Part shown: one piece after another, positions 51,701-60,160 of the stretch
Position numbering within the stretch: position 1 is the stretch's first letter
Layout of the letters: every line of letters begins with the position of its first letter
Source of the DNA: Comamonas resistens
Lineage (GTDB): Bacteria > Pseudomonadota > Gammaproteobacteria > Burkholderiales > Burkholderiaceae_C
Length of the DNA stretch: 64,000 bases
Direction: 5' to 3'
Assembly: GCF_030064165.1 (NCBI RefSeq)
Contig: NZ_CP125947.1
Span: forward strand, 3,348,001-3,412,000
Notes under the pieces: model-generated
The model's database searches: none
What the model saw: only the letters and a program-made list of their open reading frames with translations
What the model was told of the DNA's origin: nothing
Position numbers and translations under genes: made by a program

Positions 51701-52666
51701 TCGCACATCGGCCAGCTGCAGCTGCAACGACTCGAACTTCAGCAAAGGGGCATGCTGGCGATCCTGCAGTTCCACACCAGACAGTTCCAGCTTGCCGTTC
51801 ACGCCAACAACCGCTTGCTCCTTTTGCTCGAAGCTGATCTGCAAATCCGTATCAAGCACACCGGACAAGGGCCTGACAGGCACACTGGCCGGCACATAGC
51901 CGAGGTAGGGAGTGAGGTCGATCTGGTCCCACTTGAGCGTCATGGTCGTCTGGCGGCTGTCGGCAAACGGCGTGCTCTCGCCGCTGGACTCGAACTTGCT
52001 GCCATTGAGGTCGAAAGCCAGATGCGGCAGGACCTTGATTTCGCGCTTGGACTCCAGATTGCTGATGAAAGGAATGCCCAGCTGCAGATCCTTGAGCTCA
52101 TGCTTGCGCCGCACGGACTCATCATTGAGCTCCACACGCCCATCGCGCAAAGCGATGTTGTAGAGCGCGAAATTCATGGGCCTGGAAGGCTCTTCGTCCT
52201 TGTGCTCGGAGAGCTTGGCGATCACATCGTCGATGTCCAGCTTGCCCAGCGAGTACTGCGTCAGACGCACCACAGGGGCATCGACCTCGATGGCATCCAG
52301 CACCGGTGCCAGACGGAAGATGGATTGAGCACTGGCATCGACAAAAATGCGCTTGATTTCCAGTTGCGGCTCGGCGGCAGACTGCAAATCCTTTTGCCCT
52401 TCAGCGCTTTGTGGATCTACGCCATCAGCTACTTTTTTTATAGCTTTATCAATCACCAGATCATGAATGGTGACCGCCATGGACCATGGTGCAAATTCCA
52501 CCTTGCCCACATGCACGCCGCGCCCCAGCTTTGCGGACGCCTGTTTTTCCAGTTGACTTTTGGATACTGAAGGCACGATAGCCCAGAGCAGCAGCCATAA
52601 CAGCAAGACGGCCAAAACAGACCAGATCAACCGGCGCAACCAGCGGTTCGATGTGAACAATGACAT
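48797..52666 (-). CDS. DUF748 / AsmA-like envelope protein
   Basis: Very large protein, 1289 aa from the ATG at 52666 (MSLFTSNRWLRRLIW). It has an N-terminal membrane anchor (about residues 9-28, LIWSVLAVLLLWLLLWAIV) and a long beta-rich periplasmic region of the DUF748/AsmA type (VHVGKVEFAPWSMAVTIHDLVI; later PYSIKYAGYGIERGKLYMDVNY). A C-terminal OmpA-like segment follows (PGSAQLDAKAKDQLSKIVKAL). Related AsmA proteins are thought to bridge the periplasm for lipid transport or outer-membrane homeostasis. The upstream extension of 26 codons is rejected. Confidence 0.82.
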   Translation of the reverse strand: MSLFTSNRWLRRLIWSVLAVLLLWLLLWAIVPSVSKSQLEKQASAKLGRGVHVGKVEFAPWSMAVTIHDLVIDKAIKKVADGVDPQSAEGQKDLQSAAEPQLEIKRIFVDASAQSIFRLAPVLDAIEVDAPVVRLTQYSLGKLDIDDVIAKLSEHKDEEPSRPMNFALYNIALRDGRVELNDESVRRKHELKDLQLGIPFISNLESKREIKVLPHLAFDLNGSKFESSGESTPFADSRQTTMTLKWDQIDLTPYLGYVPASVPVRPLSGVLDTDLQISFEQKEQAVVGVNGKLELSGVELQDRQHAPLLKFESLQLQLADVRPLQNQITLESVRWVKPEIFASRDAQGVINWLGLGASAQAERAEVADKPVKAEGNASTEVQKPAQALAVHVRQFDVDEATVRWRDEATGAAPAALTLAPLAVQVKNVRWPMSEPLDLDLKARLHSGEQAKEEGAATLTVEGQATPKDGKLDIKLQQLPLQWVQPYIEAHFKPQLSAMLQADARVGWSEAGVVAEVKEFTADKLQVQDKQAPVSVDQIKLAGAHIDVAQQLVQLESLEVQKPQLAALRDAQGHWMYERWLPQAKGGKSTKAAAKAGQEKPWNVKLAGLAVDGGSVRFSDAAPVQGQSAQPVELDVSALRVRLGAFEPLAAKAAPSPLEVSARLGAGRRVKAGSINFRGQLGLTPLSAQGQLQAQAVPLHAFEPYFGHKLNVNLVRADGNFRGKLNYLAQPRGPQLSVLGDVELTDLRVRSTLAAPVREETDKPVTAKGALTAVLNDSTAERAKALSERTGLGLGDDLLAWKTLAVRGLDLNLRPQQPLRVSVRETALSDFFARVIVQRNGRINLQDILKTEKSEQSVAQNEQANAQAAAGEKPAVVKAPEPAKAEDSGPAPVINVGPIVLTGGKVQFSDYFIQPNYSADLSQLNGRLSAFSSQPPQGQAEPQMADLEIKGRAQGTATLDISGKVNPLAKPLALDVRAQMNDLELSPLSPYSIKYAGYGIERGKLYMDVNYKVQPDGQLTASNKLVLRQLTFGDKVEGAPASLPVKLAVALLSDRNGVIDLDVPLSGSLNDPQFRLAPIIFKVIGNIIMKAVTAPFALLSGAFSGGDESGAVNFAPGSAQLDAKAKDQLSKIVKALNDRPALKMTVAGESREAEDKEAWKAVELDRLLLAEKRRKNLREGKNAEDITEFSEAERPALLKAVYGRADIKKPRNMVGMAKDLPADQMKELLVASIKVPDDAMRELALARGVAVRDYLATQNLPLERLFLGAPKLDVQDKDWTPRAQLSLSAQ

Positions 52667-53330
52667 ATGTGTTTTTCTTGGAACGAAACTCGAAGGCTTC
52701 CCTAGGCCTTCGGGTGCTTGGACTGGCGATGAGCAGGATGTCACTTTACTCCGTACAGAGCCGTGTCGCCTCCTTGCATTGCTCTATATATAGAGGGCAC
52801 TCTCATCTCCTGGGAGAAGTCTGCGTCAGCCAGCGCCGCTCCTGATCAAAAACAAGGCCAAACCGGGCCTGGGAATGCAAACAATCCACAAACACCAGGG
52901 GCAAAAAGCGTCGGCATTTTGAGCCCAGAAATGACAAAGCCCGGAAGTGGTCAGAGCCGACTTCCGGGCTTTACGGCTGGTACCAGACCAGGCCGTTTTT
53001 CGCGGATCAAGGAGGGTGTGGTCCTTGCCGCTGGAAGCAACAGATTGCTCCCTTAAGTGCCGCAGCGAAGATAACGAGCAACTGCCAAAAATCTGAAACA
53101 CAGAGTCCTGGCGAGAGTTTGCTTTTCCTTTCCGTTGGCATACACCTGCGACTTGCAGGCAGATTCACTATAACCGTGCTTGTAAAGGGTTACCAACTTT
53201 TTTGCACTTTATTTCGGCTTGATGACAAAACTAACGAAGTTAGCGTACACACAGCGAGAAGCCATCATTTCCTGCTGCTTCATTGCAAGCAATCTGTACA
53301 TACATACAGTTTTAATATTTCCAAAATGAA
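52667..53330. other. Intergenic region before the FNR-type site, no gene recognised
   Basis: About 660 bp without a convincing gene. Short open frames on both strands have no recognisable product and no good ribosome-binding sites. It holds a strong hairpin AAAGCCCGGAAGT / ACTTCCGGGCTTT (52936-52972) without a T run. From about 53110 onward the base composition becomes clearly AT-richer than the surroundings. CTAAC/GTTAG (about 53229-53241) forms a small hairpin. Confidence 0.5.
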
Positions 53331-53332
53331 TA

Positions 53333-53346
53333 TTGATTTCAATCAA
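53333..53346 (+). promoter_or_regulatory. FNR/Anr-type palindrome
   Basis: TTGAT-TTCA-ATCAA, a perfect match to the FNR consensus TTGAT-N4-ATCAA. It is extended by one T/A pair on one side and set in AT-rich DNA. Its centre is about 48 bp upstream of the expected start of the promoter at 53352-53381. Regulation by an oxygen-sensing CRP/FNR-family protein is inferred. Confidence 0.6.
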
Positions 53347-53351
53347 TAGTA

Positions 53352-53381
53352 TTGACTGTTTATTTAGCGCACTTCTAGAAT
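53352..53381 (+). promoter_or_regulatory. Sigma70-type promoter of the sRNA candidate / transglycosylase leader
   Basis: -35 TTGACT (53352-53357) and -10 TAGAAT (53376-53381) with an 18-bp spacer. The likely start is near A53387. It is one of the best consensus promoters in the window. Confidence 0.65.
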
Positions 53382-53386
53382 CCGCC

Positions 53387-53475
53387 ACCGCTCGAAATGA
53401 GCCATTTTTTGTTTCCGCTGCCTCACGACTGAGCAGACCGATGGCGCCTGACACCCACATGGCAGGCGCCTTTTA
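53387..53475 (+). ncRNA. Candidate small RNA, possibly FNR-controlled
   Basis: Between the promoter and the transglycosylase gene lies an ~88-nt unit built like a bacterial sRNA. It has a small 5' hairpin (GCTC/GAGC, 53390-53402), then a U-rich single-stranded stretch ATTTTTTGTTT (53404-53414) resembling an Hfq site. A second hairpin follows (CTG-CTCA / TGAG-CAG, 53418-53436). Last is an intrinsic terminator GGCGCCTG / CAGGCGCC followed by TTTTAAT (53443-53475). No reading frame with a ribosome-binding site is visible. It could instead be an attenuated leader of the downstream gene, which starts 101 bp after the terminator. Not recognised as any sRNA family I know. Confidence 0.45.
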
Positions 53476-53576
53476 ATCGGCCCGCAGCAACACCTCATCG
53501 AGGCTGTCGTCCTCGCTGCAGCAACCATGCTGGTTGCACTGCCGCACTCGGGTGACCCCTCCAGAAAGGACTAGCT

Positions 53577-54443
53577 ATGTCAGCGTCAGGAAAATTCATC
53601 GCCACCGTGCGAACGTTGGGCCATAAGACGGCTCACGGTTTTCTTGCTCTTACCCACAACGGTTTTGCCCTCCTGGGCTTGGCCGTGGCCATCTCGGCCC
53701 TGATTTTGATTTCCCGCCCCGATCTGCGTCTGGCTGGCGAGTCCCAGCTGCGCCAGTGGCTTGATGCCCGCCATGCGCCTGTTGCAGAAGTCGAAGAAAT
53801 TGAAGAGCCTCAAGCCACCAGCATGATGCTGGCGGCCAGCGACCGGGCTACTGCGGTCAACCCCAAGAACCTGCCCAAGGAGCAGGCGGCCGTGGCCTAC
53901 TGGCTCAGCAAGAAGTACCGCGTGGCTCCGGAGCCTATCGCGGCACTGGTCAGCGAAGCCTATGTCCAGGGCAAGGCCAATCAGCTCGACCCCACGCTGA
54001 TCCTGGCCATCATGGCCATAGAGTCGAGCTTCAACCCCTTTGCTCAAAGTTCGGTGGGCGCGCAAGGCCTGATGCAGGTCATGACCAAGGTTCACACCGA
54101 CAAGTACGAGACCTTTGGTGGCCAGCACGCGGCATTTGACCCCGTGACCAATCTGAAGGTCGGCGTGAAAGTGCTCAAGGAATGCATCGCACGCGCCGGC
54201 TCCATCGAGGGCGGGCTCAAGTACTACGTGGGTGCAGCCAATCTGGAAAGTGATGGCGGCTATGCGGCCAAGGTGCTGGCCGAACATCAGCGCCTGCGCA
54301 TGGCCGCTGGCCTGCGCAGCAGCTCCGTGATGACAGCCAAGGCCAGCACACCTGCAGCCAAGCCTGCAGCGACAACCACTGCCGCAGCCACCACCACGGT
54401 GTCGCATGCCGAGCAAGTGGCTCTGGCCGACCCCAAGCTCTAA
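53577..54443 (+). CDS. Lytic transglycosylase, SLT domain
   Basis: Membrane-anchored peptidoglycan lytic transglycosylase, 288 aa. A single hydrophobic segment (about residues 29-46) anchors it in the inner membrane. The SLT (GEWL) domain spans about 120-245. Catalytic Glu is E149 in IMAIESSFNPFAQS, followed by GAQGLMQVM and the YYVGAANLESDGGYAAKVL motif. A C-terminal Ala/Thr-rich tail completes it. The ATG is preceded by AAAGGA. Its upstream region carries an FNR-type site and a terminator-ended candidate RNA. Confidence 0.9.
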   Translation: MSASGKFIATVRTLGHKTAHGFLALTHNGFALLGLAVAISALILISRPDLRLAGESQLRQWLDARHAPVAEVEEIEEPQATSMMLAASDRATAVNPKNLPKEQAAVAYWLSKKYRVAPEPIAALVSEAYVQGKANQLDPTLILAIMAIESSFNPFAQSSVGAQGLMQVMTKVHTDKYETFGGQHAAFDPVTNLKVGVKVLKECIARAGSIEGGLKYYVGAANLESDGGYAAKVLAEHQRLRMAAGLRSSSVMTAKASTPAAKPAATTTAAATTTVSHAEQVALADPKL

Positions 54444-54466
54444 GCTCGGAACCTCCAATCAATTTC

Positions 54467-54491
54467 AAGCTGGCCATTGCCAGCTTTTTTT
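54467..54491 (+). terminator. Terminator after the lytic transglycosylase
   Basis: Stem AAGCTGGC / GCCAGCTT with a short CATT loop, followed by a T run (7 T in total). Confidence 0.85.
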
Positions 54492-54649
54492 GTTGCCGGA
54501 CCGCCCCAAGATGGAAACTCCGGAGCAGCCTAGGAGCACTCGGATGAGCAGCAGCCACATCCAATGGGCAAGCGTGGGTTGTCATTTCTCATGGTGCCGC
54601 CGGAATACAGGAAAAGCCGCGTCCGGCTTCAGCCCTCCGTCAGCTCAGC

Positions 54650-54655
54650 TACACT
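54650..54655 (+). promoter_or_regulatory. -10 element before the ZTP riboswitch
   Basis: TACACT placed about 7-12 bp before the riboswitch 5' end; no good -35. Between the transglycosylase terminator and this point (54492-54649) I see no gene. Confidence 0.4.
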
Positions 54656-54660
54656 AGCGG

Positions 54661-54812
54661 ATGTACGCAACTGGCGATAGGCGCTGCCAACCGGCTGCCG
54701 CTGACGTGGAAACCAGCAGACTGCAAGGTCTGTGAACCACCGGGGAGCGTACCGCCCAAGGTCGCAGCGATTGCAACCCTCAAGCGTTTCAGCCGTTCGC
54801 CTGGGCAGCCCT
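54661..54812 (+). ncRNA. ZTP riboswitch (pfl motif) controlling glyA
   Basis: The conserved blocks of the ZTP/ZMP-sensing pfl RNA occur in order: ACTGGCG (54670-54676), ACGTGGAAACC (54704-54714), CCACCGGGGAGCGTACCGCCC (start 54737) and, after a variable linker, CGCCTGGGCA (54798-54807), the pseudoknot-forming 3' block. ZTP builds up when 10-formyl-tetrahydrofolate is short. Switching on glyA then restores one-carbon units. It ends 35 bp before the glyA start, so control of translation initiation or termination is possible. No clear poly-U terminator follows, which favours translational control. Confidence 0.88.
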
Positions 54813-54847
54813 TGGCTTCAAGGGAATATCTAGTTCACAGGACTGCC

Positions 54848-56095
<1,248 letters not shown>

Positions 56096-56116
56096 GACAG
56101 GACGCGCGGCCCGACC

Positions 56117-56602
56117 ATGAAGTGCCCCTTTTGCAGCAATCCGGACACGCAAGTGGTCGAAACCCGCGAGTCCGAGGATGGGGGCTTCATTCGCCGCCGC
56201 CGCCGCTGTGGCGGCTGCGACAAGCGCTTCACCACCTATGAGCGCCCCGAAGTCAGCCTGCCCACCATCGTCAAGAAGGACGGCAGGCGCATCGAGTACG
56301 AACGCGCCAAGCTGCAGGGGTCTTTTCAGATCGCCCTGCGCAAGCGCCCTGTGAGCACCGAACTCATCGACGAGGCCATAGACCGCATCGAAGACCGTTT
56401 GCTCAATCTGGGCCAGCGCGAGATCGATTCCAGCCGCCTGGGCGAGCTGGTGATGGATGAGCTCAAAGGTCTGGACAAGGTCGGCTATATCCGCTTTGCC
56501 AGCGTGTATCGCAGCTTCGAGGATGTGGACGACTTCAAGAGCATCATGGATGAGGTCCGCACCCCAAAGACCAGGGCCAAGTCCAAGCCGACTCCCCAGT
56601 GA
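56117..56602 (+). CDS. nrdR: Transcriptional repressor NrdR
   Basis: Zinc-finger/ATP-cone repressor of ribonucleotide reductase genes. It has 161 aa. The N-terminal zinc ribbon shows CPFC and CGGC pairs (residues 3-6 and 31-34) within a basic segment [17 protein letters not shown]. The ATP-cone domain covers ~46-136 and contains [15 protein letters not shown]. The end is a basic tail. Probably co-transcribed with glyA, tying one-carbon supply to dNTP control. Confidence 0.97.
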   Translation: MKCPFCSNPDTQVVETRESEDGGFIRRRRRCGGCDKRFTTYERPEVSLPTIVKKDGRRIEYERAKLQGSFQIALRKRPVSTELIDEAIDRIEDRLLNLGQREIDSSRLGELVMDELKGLDKVGYIRFASVYRSFEDVDDFKSIMDEVRTPKTRAKSKPTPQ

Positions 56603-56606
56603 GAAA

Positions 56607-56639
56607 CAAAAAAAGCCACCTTCAGGGTGGCTTTTTTCA
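56607..56639 (+). terminator. Terminator after nrdR
   Basis: Stem AAAAGCCACC / GGGTGGCTTTT with loop TTCA plus flanking A and T runs. Possibly bidirectional, also serving the convergent 5'-nucleotidase gene. Confidence 0.85.
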
Positions 56640-56720
56640 TCCTCAATGCAAACGCTCTCAAATCAAGAGCATTTGGCGTCACTCCTGCCTAGGTATTGAA
56701 TTCATTTTCAGCAGAAATCA

Positions 56721-58547
56721 TTAGTGAATGCGCGCTATGCGCTCCTGCAAAGGTAGCAGCATGGGACCATGCTGGCTTTGTGCGCGTATATATGCCACCA
56801 GCGCATCCAGATCCAGCATCCCGCCTACCACGTCCTTGCCCTCAGTGAAGACACTGAAGTTATCGCCGCCTGTGCCCAGATAGCTTTGCATGCCGACGCG
56901 ATAGCTCTGGGCAGGAGCTAGCAACTGCCCATTCAGACGCATCTCGCTCACGCGCTGCCCCGCAGGCTGGCTGCGATCAAAGCGATAGCTGAAGCCCGAA
57001 GAGACCTGCAGAATGCGCGGCGCATCGACGGTGTTGGTGCCGCTGGCGAACTGCTGCTCCAGTGCCTGATGCAGCTGCGCGCCCGTCAGACTCATCACCA
57101 TCAGCGTGTTGCCAAAAGGCTGAACGCTGAAAAGCTGCCCGTAGTTCACGCTGCCGTCGGCCGCCGGCACCAGATCAGCGCGCACGCCCCCGGAGTTCAT
57201 CAAGGCCAGTTGCGCACCGCCTGCCGTCTCGTCCTGAGTGGCCGCCAGTATGGAGTCCGCCACCATGCGACCCATCACGCTTTCACCATTGGCCTGCAGC
57301 ACGCGGCTGGCGGCCGCTGCCAGCCGCCCCACGCTGGCTTCGGCCAAGGGCTGGGCCGCGGCCTTGTAGCGTGCCACCAGTTGGGCGACCTCCGCATCGG
57401 CCGCATAGACGGGAAATTCGCGCTGCAGCGCCACCGGGCCCGAGCTGGCGGTAAACGGCTCGCCCTGCACAATGTTCTGGCGTGCAGAGCGGTGCGATAC
57501 GCGGCGGGTCTTGGCATCGACGGTGAGCTGCACCTCGGTCAGCAAGGTCCCGTACAAACCGGCGCTGGTCAGCAAAAATGGTTTGCGCGCATCCACCTTG
57601 GCGTAGTCGCAGAGATAGGAGCGATGGGTGTGGCCGGAGATCACCACATCCACCTCGCTGGAAAGCTGCTCCAGGATGGGCACGATATCCCCGGACAGGC
57701 CCTTGCAGCTATCGTCCTGCAAGCCTGAGGTGGTGGCCCCGCCCTCATGAATCAGCACCACGATGACATCCGCGCCCTGGGCCCGCAACTGCGGGATCAG
57801 CGCGTTGGCGGTCAGCGCCTCACCCGTGAACGTCAAGCCCTTGACCCCGCTGGGACGCACCATATGCGGTGTGTTCCTGAGCGTCATGCCGATAAAGCCC
57901 ACACCTATGCGCAAACCATCCTGCTCGAAGAACTTCACGCCCATCGCAGGAAACAGCGGCTGGCCGTCGTTGCGAAGCGTATTGGCCGCCAGATACTGAA
58001 AATCCGCGCCCTTGAAGGGCTTGCTGAGCTGACAAGGCTGTTTGCTCGTGAATTTTTCGCAGCCGCCGCCCTGCATGCGCAGCAGCTCTGCATAGCCCTG
58101 GTCGTATTCATGATTGCCGGTGGCAGCAAAGTCCACCTTCATCAAATTCAGCGCTTCGATGGTCGGCTCATCGAGAAACAGCGACGACACAATGGGTGAG
58201 GCTCCAATCATGTCCCCAGCCGTGACCAGCGCCACATGGCGGTTGGCTGCTCGACGTTCGGCAATGGCCTGGGCCATATAGGCAGCGCCGCCCGCAGGCA
58301 CGCTGACATTGCGGCCCTGGGCATCCTGCGCAATCACGGCCTGCTTGGGCGGCTCCAGATTGCCGTGAAAGTCATTGAAGCCCAACAGCGTGATCTGCAT
58401 GCTGGCCGGGCGCACGACGCTGCCTCCGCCGCAAGAACTCAGCCCCAGCGCCAGCAAGGCCATGCCCAGGCCACGCAAAGCACAACGCCAGCCTGGCGAG
58501 CTGGCGCGGGGCTGGCGTTGAATCGTTTGAGAAATTGCTACCACCAT
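56721..58547 (-). CDS. 5'-nucleotidase / 2',3'-cyclic phosphodiesterase-type lipoprotein
   Basis: Metallophosphoesterase of the UshA/CpdB type, 608 aa from the ATG at 58547, with GGAGAG upstream. The N-terminus is a lipoprotein signal ending in lipobox LSSC (C39), so it is membrane-anchored facing the periplasm. Metal-binding motifs are FNDFHGNLEP (D59, H61), GDMIGASP, TGNHEYDQG, VLIHEGG and SGHTHRSY. The C-terminal 5'-nucleotidase domain (about 370-590) includes LMNSGGVRADL and YLGTGGDNFSVF for nucleobase binding. Exact substrate not determinable. A family A repeat lies just upstream. Confidence 0.88.
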   Translation of the reverse strand: MVVAISQTIQRQPRASSPGWRCALRGLGMALLALGLSSCGGGSVVRPASMQITLLGFNDFHGNLEPPKQAVIAQDAQGRNVSVPAGGAAYMAQAIAERRAANRHVALVTAGDMIGASPIVSSLFLDEPTIEALNLMKVDFAATGNHEYDQGYAELLRMQGGGCEKFTSKQPCQLSKPFKGADFQYLAANTLRNDGQPLFPAMGVKFFEQDGLRIGVGFIGMTLRNTPHMVRPSGVKGLTFTGEALTANALIPQLRAQGADVIVVLIHEGGATTSGLQDDSCKGLSGDIVPILEQLSSEVDVVISGHTHRSYLCDYAKVDARKPFLLTSAGLYGTLLTEVQLTVDAKTRRVSHRSARQNIVQGEPFTASSGPVALQREFPVYAADAEVAQLVARYKAAAQPLAEASVGRLAAAASRVLQANGESVMGRMVADSILAATQDETAGGAQLALMNSGGVRADLVPAADGSVNYGQLFSVQPFGNTLMVMSLTGAQLHQALEQQFASGTNTVDAPRILQVSSGFSYRFDRSQPAGQRVSEMRLNGQLLAPAQSYRVGMQSYLGTGGDNFSVFTEGKDVVGGMLDLDALVAYIRAQSQHGPMLLPLQERIARIH

Positions 58548-58603
58548 CGAACTCTCCTGAGCCGAGGTTGTACTGCACAAAGCAGTCTGCCTGATGTCAA
58601 CAC

Positions 58604-58679
58604 GATTTGCGCAAATCAAGTTCAGGCAAGAAATCTTCCCTATGGGAACGCTCCTTGTGCATCCTTGTTTGCGCAAGTC
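58604..58679. repeat. Dispersed repeat family A, copy 3
   Basis: 76-bp element from GATTTGCGC to GCGCAAGTC (complementary ends with one G-U). The central hairpin is TTCCC-TAT-GGGAA (58636-58648), with the shared block ATCCTTGTTTGCG. It fills most of the 162-bp gap between aroC and the 5'-nucleotidase gene. Confidence 0.75.
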
Positions 58680-58709
58680 CCGGCCAAGGGAACCGGGTCA
58701 GGGCACCGG

Positions 58710-59807
58710 TCAGGCCGCCGATGCAGGAATGGGCTTGAGGCCGGAGTCCACATCGCCACACTGGGCCCGGTGGCGCAGTGCGTGGTCCATGACCACCAGC
58801 GCCAGCAGTGCCTCGGCAATCGGCGCGGCGCGAATGCCCACGCAGGGGTCGTGCCGGCCTTTGGTGATGACTTCGGTGCTCTGGCCGTGCACGTCTATGG
58901 ACTCACGCGGTGTGATGATGGAGCTGGTGGGCTTGATGCCAATACGCACTTCCAGATCCTGCCCCGTGCTAATGCCGCCCACGATACCGCCCGCGTTGTT
59001 GCTGCGGAAACCCTCGGGGCTCAGCGAATCGCCATGCGTGGTGCCGCGCTGGGTCACGCTGTCAAAGCCTGCGCCGATCTCCACGGCCTTGACCGCATTC
59101 AGACCCATCATGGCGTAGGCGATGTCGGCGTCCAGGCGGTCATACAGGGGTTGGCCCAGGCCTACAGGCATGTTGCTGGCATTCACACGCAGCGCCGCGC
59201 CGCAGGAGTCGCCGCTCTTGCGCAGCTGCTCCATGTATTCCTCGAAGCGGCTCACATCGGCCACAGGCGCGAAAAACGGGTTGCTCTGCACATGCTCCCA
59301 GCTCTCGAAGCCTATGGACAGATCGCCGATCTGGGTCATACAGGCGCGGAACTCGGTGCCGAACTTTTGCTTGAGCCACTTCTTGGCCACGGCACCCGCG
59401 GCCACCGTGGGCGCCGTCAGGCGTGCCGAAGAGCGGCCGCCGCCGCGCGGGTCGCGGATGCCGTATTTCTGGAAATAGGCATAGTCAGCATGGCCAGGGC
59501 GAAAGCTCTGGGCAATGTTCGAGTAGTCCTTGCTACGCTGGTCGGTATTGCGGATCAGCAGCGCAATCGGCGTACCCGTGGTCTTGCCTTCGTAGACGCC
59601 GGAGAGGATTTCCACCGCATCGGGTTCGTTGCGCTGGGTCACGAACTTGCTGGTGCCGGGGCGGCGGCGATCCAGATCGAACTGGATGTCTGCCTCGCTC
59701 AGCTCCATGCCCGGAGGGCAACCGTCAATCACACAGCCGATGGCCGGGCCGTGGGATTCACCAAAATTGGTAACCGTGAAAATTGTGCCAAAGGTATTGC
59801 CGCTCAT
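58710..59807 (-). CDS. aroC: Chorismate synthase
   Basis: Last shikimate-pathway enzyme, FMN-dependent, making chorismate from EPSP. It has 365 aa. The three family signatures are visible: [18 protein letters not shown] near residue 17, a middle segment with [12 protein letters not shown], and the C-terminal [14 protein letters not shown]. It is followed on the same strand by a family A repeat and then the 5'-nucleotidase gene. Confidence 0.97.
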   Translation of the reverse strand: MSGNTFGTIFTVTNFGESHGPAIGCVIDGCPPGMELSEADIQFDLDRRRPGTSKFVTQRNEPDAVEILSGVYEGKTTGTPIALLIRNTDQRSKDYSNIAQSFRPGHADYAYFQKYGIRDPRGGGRSSARLTAPTVAAGAVAKKWLKQKFGTEFRACMTQIGDLSIGFESWEHVQSNPFFAPVADVSRFEEYMEQLRKSGDSCGAALRVNASNMPVGLGQPLYDRLDADIAYAMMGLNAVKAVEIGAGFDSVTQRGTTHGDSLSPEGFRSNNAGGIVGGISTGQDLEVRIGIKPTSSIITPRESIDVHGQSTEVITKGRHDPCVGIRAAPIAEALLALVVMDHALRHRAQCGDVDSGLKPIPASAA

Positions 59808-59914
59808 GGACAGAGATTATCGTTGAAGTGACAGCCCGCCTGCACAGGCCGGTCCTGGCAATTCGGGTTGCACTGCGTTGACTGCCGTTTGCCCAGCCAT
59901 CTACAGTTGCTGGC

Positions 59915-60160
59915 ATGAAGCTGCTGTTTGTACTGGCCTCTGCCTTGCTGTCCATCGTCGTGGGCGGTATTGGCGGCCTGCTGTTCAACGAATTCGCCCC
60001 CTCGCGCTGCGCAGGCCAGTATGCCTGCGGCTATGGCAAGGCCGTCATCAGCATGATGGTGGGCCTGGGCATCGCCCTGCTGTGCTTCGTGGGGCTGCTG
60101 TTCAAAGGTCTGCGCAACCGGCGCGACAATACGCCCGCGTCACCAGAGCGCCGGATGTGA
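59915..60160 (+). CDS. Small membrane protein, function unknown
   Basis: 81-aa hypothetical protein with two hydrophobic segments (residues ~3-25 and 45-63) joined by a short Cys-containing loop (FAPSRCAGQYACGYGKAV). A basic C-terminus follows (KGLRNRRDNTPASPERR), predicting both ends in the cytoplasm if both segments insert. There is no recognisable family. The two loop Cys could form a disulfide in the periplasm (inference). It is divergent from aroC and its last 21 bp overlap the convergent CoA-transferase gene. Confidence 0.6.
   Translation: MKLLFVLASALLSIVVGGIGGLLFNEFAPSRCAGQYACGYGKAVISMMVGLGIALLCFVGLLFKGLRNRRDNTPASPERRM

Noticed and set aside
52936..52972. Strong 13-bp hairpin considered as a terminator or 6S-like RNA
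   Set aside because: No T run on either strand, and none of the conserved 6S RNA sequence blocks can be found around it.
52763..53460. Small open frames (76-97 codons) in the DUF748-transglycosylase gap
   Set aside because: No recognisable domain, no good ribosome-binding site, overlapping frames on both strands, and composition unlike the neighbouring genes.
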